A stretch of 28,448 bases of DNA from CAZGTQ01 sp964528575 (GTDB lineage Bacteria > Planctomycetota > UBA1135 > GCA-002686595): NCBI GenBank assembly GCA_964528575.1, contig CAZGTQ010000414.1, positions 1 through 28,448 on the forward strand, read 5' to 3'. Position numbers and translations under genes: made by a program. Positions 13,997-21,073 of this stretch are shown here, in pieces. Numbering within the stretch: the first letter of the stretch is position 1; every line of letters starts with the position of its first letter. Under the pieces are notes generated by a model. It searched no databases. It had not been told where the DNA came from and saw only the letters and a program-made list of their open reading frames with translations.

Positions 13997-16858
13997 ATGG
14001 TCCGCTGTCCCACCGAGAACGATCTCGAGCGCCTGGTCCACGGGGACCTCTCCGGCGCGGAGGCGACCGACCTCCAACGGCATGCCGAGACGTGCTCGAC
14101 CTGCCGGCGCTGGCTCGAGGAGGCGGCGGCGGACGACGAGCTCGAGGTCGCGCTCGTGCACGCGCTCGGATCGGGCGGCGAGCGCTCGCCCGGCTCGCCG
14201 ATGCAAGCGCCGGTAGGGGACGCGCTCCCCGTCGATCCGCCGCCGGGCCTCGCGCGCTACCGCATCCTGCGCAAGCTCGGCGCCGGCGGCATGGGCGTCG
14301 TCTGGGAGGCCGAGCAGAAGAGCCCGCGCCGGCGCGTTGCGCTCAAGATCCTGCGTCCCGGGCTCGTCTCGCCGCGCGCCGTCTCGCGTTTCGCGCACGA
14401 GGTCGAGACCCTCGCGCGGCTCGACCACCCCGGGATCGCGCGCATCCTCGAGGCCGACACGTTCGAGACGCACGGGGAGCGCCAGCCGTTCTTCGCGATG
14501 GAGCTCGTCGAGGGGGTCACGATCGACCGCTTCGCCGAGCCGCTCGACCAACGTGCGCGCCTCGAGCTCTTCGCGCTGGTGTGCGACGCCGTCGCCCACG
14601 CGCACGCGCGCGGTGTCCTGCACCGCGACATCAAGCCGTCCAACGTGCTCGTGACGCACGACGGCCGACCGGTCGTGGTCGACTTCGGCGTCGCCCGCGC
14701 GGCGGAGCTCGGCGGCGAGCGCGTCACGCGGACGGGCGAGCTCGTCGGCACCCTGGCCTACGCGAGCCCCGAGCAGCTACGCGGCGACGACGACGACGTC
14801 GACACGCGCTCCGACGTCTGGGGCCTGGGCGCCCTGCTCGTCACTCTGCTCACCGGCGAGCCGCCGTACGACCTCACCGGCCTCTCGGCCGCGCGCGCCG
14901 CCGAGCGCTTGGAAGGCGCTCGGCCGCTCGACCTCTCCGGCCACGTCTCCGGCGCTCTCTCGAGCGATCTCCAAGCGGTCGTGCGCACGGCCCTCGCGCC
15001 CGAGCCCGACGCGCGCTACTCGTCGGCTGCGGCGCTCGCCGACGACGTGCGCCGCGTCCTCGCCGGAGATCCGATCGCGGCGCGGCCGCCTCGGACGTGG
15101 CGCATCGTCACTCGCCTGGCGCGCCGCCACCGCGTCGCGAGCGCGGCGGCGATCGCGGCGCTGCTCGCCCTGCTGCTCGGCGCCGCGGTCGCGACCTGGC
15201 AGGCGCTGCGCGCGCGGCGCGCTGAGGCCGAGGCCAAGGTCGACGCGGCGCGCCACGAAGCTGTGAGCGGCTTCCTCGTCGGCCTGCTGCGCGCAACCGA
15301 TCCGTTGAGCGGGATGCCGGCGGGGACGACCGTCCTCGAGCTCCTCGAGCGGGCCGAGCGCGAGCTCGCCGACGACCCGCCGCTCGACCCGAGCACCGAG
15401 GCCGAGCTGCGCCTCGCCGTCGGGCGCGCGCTCCGCTCGTTCGGCGCGTTCGAGCGCGCCGCGCCGCACCTCGAGCGCGCGCTCGCGCTCGCCGGCGGGA
15501 GCGCGTTCGCCGGCGACGCGCAGAGCGAGCTCGCCGCTCTGAGCTACGATTCCGGCGACTTCGCGGGCGCGTCGCGGTGGTTCGAAGCGGCGCTCGCGTC
15601 GTGGGAGGCCGGCGGCGCCGCGCCCGGGACGATCGCGGACGGTTGGACGCACCTGGGCGCCGCGCGCATCGAGCTGGGCGAGCCCGAAGCCGCTGCGGAC
15701 GCGTTCGAGCGCGCGCGGGGGGTACGCGCGCGCTCCGGCCTCGCCGAGAGCGGTGCGACCGACGTCTTCGAGGCGCGCCTGCACCACGCGCGCGGCGAGC
15801 TCGTCGACGCGCGGGCGTGCGCCGAGCGCGCGCTCCATTCGCTCGCCGAGCGCGGTGCCGACGACGACTACCTCGCGGCGATCGCGCACGAGGTGCTCGC
15901 CAACGTCGCGGCGGTGGACGGCGATCGGGTCGGGGCGGAGGCGCACGCGCGTCGCACGATCGAGCTCACCGAGCTGCGCTTCGGGCCGGACAGCCCCAAG
16001 CTGGCGACCGAGCAGATCGACCTGGCCCACTTCCTGCGCGAAGCGGGGCGTAGCGCCGAAGCGCTCGCGCTCGCCGAGCGCGCGCTCTCGATCGAGCGGA
16101 CGCAGCGCGCGCTCTACGCGGTGGTGCGCGCGGCGGCCGACGAGGGGCGGGAGGACCGCGCTCTCGAGTGCGCGCAGGAGGCCTGGTCGCTCGCGCGCTC
16201 GTCCCCGACGAAGAGCGGCGCGAACGCGGTCCTGTTCCTCGCGCGACGCTCGAAGGACTCCGACCCCGAGCGCGCCGAGCGAGCCTGCCGCTTCCTGGTC
16301 GAGGCGCTCCCGACCGGAGTCGACCCGACGAGCGTCGTGCGCGCGGGTCACCTGCTGGGCGGTCTGCTCGAGGCGCAGGGGGACAAGGACGGCGCGGTGC
16401 GCGCCTACCGCGCGACGCTCGCCGTGCCCGAAGCGCGCGCGCTCGACGTGGGCGCGCACGACCAGTCGCGCTTCTCCCTGGCGCGACTGCTGCGCCACGA
16501 CGAGCCCGACGAGGCCGAGACGCTCCTCGGGGCGTTGCTCGACGACGGAACCGAGCCGTTCAGCGAGGCGATCGCGCGCTCCGACCTCGGCTGGATCCGG
16601 CTCGCCCGCGGCGACGCCGAAGCCGCTCGCGCGCTGTTCGCCCGCGCGCGCGATGGCTTCGAGTCGATCGACGGCGTGCACCCGGGCGTCGTGGCCTCGG
16701 CGCGCCGCAACCTCGCCACCGCGCTCGTCGAGCTGGATCGCCTCGACGAGGCGCGCCCGCACTTCGAGGCCGCGGCGGCCGTCCTCGGACCGGGCTTGGG
16801 CGCGCAGGGCCCGAACGCGGAGAGGATCCTCGACGCGTCGCGCCGGGCCGCCGAGTAG
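13997..16858 (+). CDS. Transmembrane Ser/Thr protein kinase with zinc-finger N-terminus and TPR tail
   Basis: The protein is 953 residues long. Residues 29-36 (HAETCSTC) form an HxxxCxxC anti-sigma zinc-finger motif. A Hanks-type kinase domain spans about 88-365: glycine loop GAGGMG (95-100), VALK with Lys117, catalytic HRD (209-211), DFG (Asp229) and SPEQ in place of APE (257-260), so it should be active. A transmembrane helix lies at about 378-400 (AAIAALLALLLGAAVATWQAL), and the remaining ~550 residues are TPR-like repeats, predicted outside the cytoplasm. The ATG at 13997 is preferred over an upstream GTG because the zinc-finger segment starts right after it, although no clear ribosome site is present. 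It is the second gene of the sigma/kinase unit. The extracytoplasmic TPR region may sense a ligand and alter kinase or sigma activity; this is inference. Confidence 0.92.
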   Translation: MVRCPTENDLERLVHGDLSGAEATDLQRHAETCSTCRRWLEEAAADDELEVALVHALGSGGERSPGSPMQAPVGDALPVDPPPGLARYRILRKLGAGGMGVVWEAEQKSPRRRVALKILRPGLVSPRAVSRFAHEVETLARLDHPGIARILEADTFETHGERQPFFAMELVEGVTIDRFAEPLDQRARLELFALVCDAVAHAHARGVLHRDIKPSNVLVTHDGRPVVVDFGVARAAELGGERVTRTGELVGTLAYASPEQLRGDDDDVDTRSDVWGLGALLVTLLTGEPPYDLTGLSAARAAERLEGARPLDLSGHVSGALSSDLQAVVRTALAPEPDARYSSAAALADDVRRVLAGDPIAARPPRTWRIVTRLARRHRVASAAAIAALLALLLGAAVATWQALRARRAEAEAKVDAARHEAVSGFLVGLLRATDPLSGMPAGTTVLELLERAERELADDPPLDPSTEAELRLAVGRALRSFGAFERAAPHLERALALAGGSAFAGDAQSELAALSYDSGDFAGASRWFEAALASWEAGGAAPGTIADGWTHLGAARIELGEPEAAADAFERARGVRARSGLAESGATDVFEARLHHARGELVDARACAERALHSLAERGADDDYLAAIAHEVLANVAAVDGDRVGAEAHARRTIELTELRFGPDSPKLATEQIDLAHFLREAGRSAEALALAERALSIERTQRALYAVVRAAADEGREDRALECAQEAWSLARSSPTKSGANAVLFLARRSKDSDPERAERACRFLVEALPTGVDPTSVVRAGHLLGGLLEAQGDKDGAVRAYRATLAVPEARALDVGAHDQSRFSLARLLRHDEPDEAETLLGALLDDGTEPFSEAIARSDLGWIRLARGDAEAARALFARARDGFESIDGVHPGVVASARRNLATALVELDRLDEARPHFEAAAAVLGPGLGAQGPNAERILDASRRAAE

Positions 16859-16876
16859 CGGCGCGCGAGCGAGCGC

Positions 16877-17920
16877 TCAGTCGAGCTCGATCAGGTCGCG
16901 CTTCTCGAGCCGCCGCAGGAGCTCGCGCGCGAACACGTCGTTCGCGACCGCGTTCGGGTGGTAGTCGTTCTCGAAGACGATCAGCTCCGCGACGTCGCGG
17001 CCCTCGAAGAACGGCGCCATGTCGAGGTAGGGCAGCTCCGTCTCCAGCGCAACGCGCGCGAACAGCTTGCCGCGGTTGACCGGGAACGGGTCGTCGCGGA
17101 AGCTCAAGTAGACGAGCAGGAGCGGGACGCGGTGCTCGTCGCGCCAGCGCCGGAAGCCCTCGAAGTGCAGGCGCACGTAGTCGACATCCGCCATCACCTC
17201 GCTCGCCCGCTTGCTCGCTTCGATGCGCTTCTCGCGCAGCGCGGCCGCGTCCTCCTCGTCGAGCTCCTCGGGACCGTCGCGTGCGTCCCACAGGCGCTGC
17301 GCCTCGTTCCACGCGTGCAGATGGAAGAACGCGGCCGTCGTGGGCGGCGGAACCCAGCGCGCGTCCGTGCCCCCGATCGGCGCCTGGCCGTCGTTCCAGC
17401 ACAGGCCGACGACGACGAGGTCGGGCTCGAACGCCGGCACGCAGTGGCGCAGCATGCCCTCGTAGTCGCGCAGGCTGAAGCCGCCGACGCCGAAGTTGAG
17501 GCACTCGACGCGCCGGCCGGGGCGCGCGCTCGCGAGCATCCGCTCGAGCCGCGTGTGGAACACGTGCTCGTGCTCGACGCCCATGCCCTGGACGAACGAG
17601 TCGCCGACGAACGCGATGCGCAGCGTGTTCGGCGGCTTCTCCACCGTGCACTCGTCGTCGCGCATGCCGTGCGCGTTCGTGCGCACCTCGGCCATCTTGT
17701 AGCGCGTGACGATGCCCGGCCGCAGCAGGTAGCGGATCTCGTCGTACGGCGACGCGCGGAGCATGTCGTGGCTCATCACGTGCACCGTGTTCATCTTCTC
17801 GATCGAGAAGCCGTCCCACCCGTACACGCGGAATCGATAGACCGCCTCGATCAGCAGCCCGCACGCGACGAGGGTGCCCGCGGCGAGCCCGAGACGGACG
17901 GCGAGCGTGCGAGCCTTCAC
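16877..17920 (-). CDS. Membrane-anchored SGNH/GDSL-type hydrolase
   Basis: This 347-residue protein has a GTG start. An N-terminal hydrophobic helix at about residues 8-27 anchors it or acts as a signal. The SGNH blocks are visible: block I FVGDSFVQG with nucleophile Ser108, block II NFGVGGF with the oxyanion glycine, block III GLCWND with Asn176, and block V DYHPNAVAND with Asp319 and His321. Enzymes of this group hydrolyse or transfer acyl esters, and membrane-anchored forms often act on acetylated extracellular polysaccharides; the substrate here is not known. It is the last gene of a four-gene minus-strand operon, 32 bp after the Vps62-like gene. No strong ribosome-binding site precedes the GTG, so the start is the least certain part. 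Confidence 0.85.
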   Translation of the reverse strand: MKARTLAVRLGLAAGTLVACGLLIEAVYRFRVYGWDGFSIEKMNTVHVMSHDMLRASPYDEIRYLLRPGIVTRYKMAEVRTNAHGMRDDECTVEKPPNTLRIAFVGDSFVQGMGVEHEHVFHTRLERMLASARPGRRVECLNFGVGGFSLRDYEGMLRHCVPAFEPDLVVVGLCWNDGQAPIGGTDARWVPPPTTAAFFHLHAWNEAQRLWDARDGPEELDEEDAAALREKRIEASKRASEVMADVDYVRLHFEGFRRWRDEHRVPLLLVYLSFRDDPFPVNRGKLFARVALETELPYLDMAPFFEGRDVAELIVFENDYHPNAVANDVFARELLRRLEKRDLIELD

Positions 17921-17952
17921 CCGCGCGATGGGACCATGACGTCGCTCTTACG

Positions 17953-19080
17953 TCAATCGAACGGGTAGCTCACGTACGAGCGCGACCACGGCTCCGGCAC
18001 CGCGAGCACGTCCGCGTACCGCCGCGCCGGGTCGAAGAACAGCGCCCCGAGCTCGCCCTCGTCGAAGCCGAAGTCGACGGCGAACGGAGAGATGCCGCGG
18101 TCGCTGCCGAACGGGCCGCTGAAGCGGTCGGCCTCGTAGTAGCGCGGCACGTCGACGGAGACGCGCTCGTCCTCGTAGCGCACCGTCCCGTCGAGCAGGC
18201 CGCCCGCGCCGACGAGGGTTCCGTCGCGCACGCCCGGCCAGAGCTTCGCCACGGTCGACTCGAGCGCGTAGGGGATCGGCTCGTGCGCGACGTCGAACGC
18301 GAGGGGCTCGTGGACCGCTTCGCCCGGCCGCGCGGGCCGGTAGACGAGCCCGTGGCAGGCGAACGTCGCGTCGCAGCCGTCCGGCGCGAACGCGGCGCCG
18401 TCGCGCGGGGGGCCCATGCCGTAGATGCCGTGGCCCTGCGACTCGACGAAGACGGCGACGTGCGTGCCCGCGTCCCGCGCACAGCCGTCGTCGCCGACCG
18501 TCCAGAACGTGCCGCGCAGCTCCTCGTCGCCGTCGGCGAAACCGCCGTCCGGCCGAGCGTACGCCTCGCCCTCGAAGTGCGCCTGCGTGAAGAGCAGCAC
18601 CGGCAGCCCGCTCTCCTTCGAAACGACGACCTGGAGGTTCTCGCCGTCGTTCTCGTGCGTGTCGTTCAGCCCGAGCCGCACGGGCGCCCAGTCGCGCGGG
18701 TGGAACAGGTGGTACGTCAGGAACCAGTGCGTCTCGGTCTCGAGCACGGCGTAGTACACCGTCGGCTCGAGCGCGTAGAACGGGAAGTCGTCCCAGTTGT
18801 CGTCGCCGCGCAGATCGCCGTCGAAGTCGACGCGCGCGGGCACGTCCTGGCGGCCGAGCGTCGGATGCGTCTCGTGCCAGATCCACGGGGCGTAGCGCCG
18901 CGCGAGCTCGACGTGCTCGTCGACGACGAGCGGGCGCTCCGTGCGCTTCGCGTCCTCGATGCGCAGCGTCGAGCGGCACGACAGGTTGAGCATGCCGAGC
19001 CAGCACGAGACGAGGATCGCGACGTACACCGGCGCGAGCCAACGGCGACGCGGTTCTCTCCGCTCGACTTCGCTCCCCAC
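17953..19080 (-). CDS. Membrane-anchored protein of unknown function, Vps62/NPP1-like pattern
   Basis: This protein is 375 residues from a GTG start. A basic N-terminus (REPRRR) is followed by one hydrophobic helix (about residues 14-35), giving a type II anchor or uncleaved signal. The rest is a single region with features recalling Vps62-like or NPP1-like proteins: an early RYAPWIWHETHP, then DFDGD, YLxYHLFHPRDW-type YHLFHPRDW, and NDTHENDGENLQVVV, followed by GHGIYG. The fold assignment rests only on this pattern and is tentative; the key acidic/histidine positions suggest a metal-binding or carbohydrate-binding surface. No catalytic motif is certain. It sits ten bases after the carboxypeptidase-regulatory-like gene and 32 before the SGNH hydrolase gene, so it is probably co-transcribed with both. 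Confidence 0.72.
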   Translation of the reverse strand: MGSEVERREPRRRWLAPVYVAILVSCWLGMLNLSCRSTLRIEDAKRTERPLVVDEHVELARRYAPWIWHETHPTLGRQDVPARVDFDGDLRGDDNWDDFPFYALEPTVYYAVLETETHWFLTYHLFHPRDWAPVRLGLNDTHENDGENLQVVVSKESGLPVLLFTQAHFEGEAYARPDGGFADGDEELRGTFWTVGDDGCARDAGTHVAVFVESQGHGIYGMGPPRDGAAFAPDGCDATFACHGLVYRPARPGEAVHEPLAFDVAHEPIPYALESTVAKLWPGVRDGTLVGAGGLLDGTVRYEDERVSVDVPRYYEADRFSGPFGSDRGISPFAVDFGFDEGELGALFFDPARRYADVLAVPEPWSRSYVSYPFD

Positions 19081-19090
19081 GGCGCGCAGC

Positions 19091-21067
19091 TTACAGCGGT
19101 TCGACGACGAAGAGCGCGGGGCCGCGGTGCAGCGCCCGCAGCGGGTCGTCGCTCGACGTGATGCGCCAGCCGGGGATCGAGATCGACGACGGGGCGCGCG
19201 GCAGGGAGATCACCGCGGTCCCGCTCGCGTCGGTGCGCGCGACGGGCTCACCGTCCGCGCGGATCTCGACTCCGGCCATGGCGGGCTCGGGTGGGGTCCA
19301 CAGCGGCGGATCGCCCCCGATCGGCATGCCCTGGTAGTCGAGCACCGGCTGGGCGATCGTCGGCGCGGAAGCGCGCGTGCGCAGACGCAGGACGCCGGCC
19401 CAGCCGCGCTCGAGCGGCACGTCGAGCGTCGACCCGTCGGCCGGCAGGTCCGCGGGACCGCCGCGCGCCGGGCGGTAGCCGTCGGCGAGCAGCAGCCACG
19501 TGAAGCCTCCGCGCAGCGGCACGTCGAGCGTCACTGCCACTCCGAAGCTCCACTCCTCCTGCGGCTCCCACACGCTGTCGGTGCAGACGCTTGCGGTGAA
19601 GTCCCCGATCGGCTCGCCCGTCTGCGCGTCGACCGCCCGCAAGCGCACGGGCCGCGAGCCGCCGCACGCCGAGACCGTCAGCTCGAGATGGGAGAGCGGC
19701 GGCGTCACGATCTCGACGAGCGGCTCGAACGAGCCCGTCCGGACGGGAAGCGCGCTCAGCTCGTAATCGCCCGGCGGGAGGTTGCCGAAGGCGAACGCGC
19801 CGTCGGCGGCGGCGAGCGCGACGCACGGCTCGGAGTCGGGACGGTCGAGCGGGCGCAGGCTCAGCGCGGCCGAAGGCGTGTCGCCGCTGTCGCAGAAGAC
19901 GGAGCCCCACACGTCGCCGGCGACCCGGTCGAGCACGAGCGGTTCGAGCTCCGTCACGCCGGCGCCGAGCTCGAGCGCGAGCGACTTCGTCTGCGCGGGG
20001 AGCGCGAACGGCAGCGCGACGCCCACGTCGAGCCGGTAGCGGCCGGGCGCGCGGGCGTCGAAGACAAAGCCTCCCTCCTCGTCGGTGGTGGCGGACACCG
20101 TCTCCTCCTGGGCGTCGCCCGCGTCGAGCCGCGCCAGCGCGACGGCGACGCCCGAGAGCGGCTGTCCCTCGGAGCCGACGACGCTCCCCGCGAGCGCGGC
20201 CGCGACGGCCTCGGGCTCGACCGCGACGACGAGCGGATCGTCGGGCGTCGCGGTCGCAACGGCCGCCGCTCCGCGCCAGACGCCGTCGCGCGACGCGACC
20301 TCGATGCGGGGCTGGCGCAGCGTGCGGCCCGCGCCGGTGCTCTGCGGATAGCGGATCCACGGCAGCGGCTCGCCCGCCGCGAGCGGCTGCCAGCGCCACG
20401 CGCGCTCGTCGCCGGCCTCGTCGACGTAGACGAGCCGCGCGCGCCAACGCGCGGGGTCGATCGCGCCGGCGCCCTCGATGCGCAGCCGGAACGTCGGTGC
20501 CGCGCCCATGCGCACCGTCCAGTCGCAGCGCGAGCGGCCGGCGAGGTGCGCGTGCCGCGCGAGGACGTGCGGTGCGCCCGACCCCTGCGAGCGCGCCGTG
20601 ACGCGGCCGGCGGGGAAGAGCTCGACGGACTCGAACCGGCCGTCCGCGTCCGTGACGATCTGCTCGGTCAGCCACTTCGACTCGTCGTCGCCGACGAGCC
20701 CGAGCAGCGCCGCGCGCAGGCGCAGCTCGAGGTCGGGGACCGGCTCTCCGTCGGCGTCGAGCACGCGTCCCGCGACGCGCGCCGCGCGGACGTCGCCGAA
20801 GGGCCGCGCCTCGACGTCGGGCTCCGCGGGCTCGGGCGCGACGACGGCGGCGCGTACCGGCTCCGGAGCCGGCGCCGGCTCCGGCTCGGGCGCGACGAGG
20901 CTCGTGCGATCGGCGCTCTCCCGCTCGCTCGCGCTCGCCGTCGTCGGAGCGATCGACGCGCGGCCGCTGCGCCCTTGGGTGCCCGTGGCGAGCAGCGCCG
21001 CGACCGCGCACGCGAGCGCGAACGCGGCGACGAGCGCCAGGGCGAGCAGCGTGCGCGGGCCGATCAT
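19091..21067 (-). CDS. Membrane-anchored carboxypeptidase-regulatory-like domain protein
   Basis: The protein is 658 residues long. It begins with a hydrophobic helix (LLALALVAAFALACAVAALLA), then a Pro/Glu/Ala-rich linker (APEPEPAPAPEPV). At least two carboxypeptidase-regulatory-like beta domains follow, seen as VAGRVLDADGEPVPDLELRL near residue 97 and LAGSVVGSEGQPLSGVAVAL near residue 290, each with a typical TDADGRF or TDEEGGFVF turn. A third occurs in GVEIRADGEPVARTDASGTAVIS near the end. The PLERGWAG segment and the C-terminal layout match the two larger relatives at 23984-26089 and 26283-28151, so it belongs to the same family though more diverged. These Ig-like domains are structural or binding modules; no enzyme is visible. 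It follows the VCBS gene by six bases and is probably in the same transcript. Confidence 0.82.
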   Translation of the reverse strand: MIGPRTLLALALVAAFALACAVAALLATGTQGRSGRASIAPTTASASERESADRTSLVAPEPEPAPAPEPVRAAVVAPEPAEPDVEARPFGDVRAARVAGRVLDADGEPVPDLELRLRAALLGLVGDDESKWLTEQIVTDADGRFESVELFPAGRVTARSQGSGAPHVLARHAHLAGRSRCDWTVRMGAAPTFRLRIEGAGAIDPARWRARLVYVDEAGDERAWRWQPLAAGEPLPWIRYPQSTGAGRTLRQPRIEVASRDGVWRGAAAVATATPDDPLVVAVEPEAVAAALAGSVVGSEGQPLSGVAVALARLDAGDAQEETVSATTDEEGGFVFDARAPGRYRLDVGVALPFALPAQTKSLALELGAGVTELEPLVLDRVAGDVWGSVFCDSGDTPSAALSLRPLDRPDSEPCVALAAADGAFAFGNLPPGDYELSALPVRTGSFEPLVEIVTPPLSHLELTVSACGGSRPVRLRAVDAQTGEPIGDFTASVCTDSVWEPQEEWSFGVAVTLDVPLRGGFTWLLLADGYRPARGGPADLPADGSTLDVPLERGWAGVLRLRTRASAPTIAQPVLDYQGMPIGGDPPLWTPPEPAMAGVEIRADGEPVARTDASGTAVISLPRAPSSISIPGWRITSSDDPLRALHRGPALFVVEPL

Positions 21068-21073
21068 CGACGG

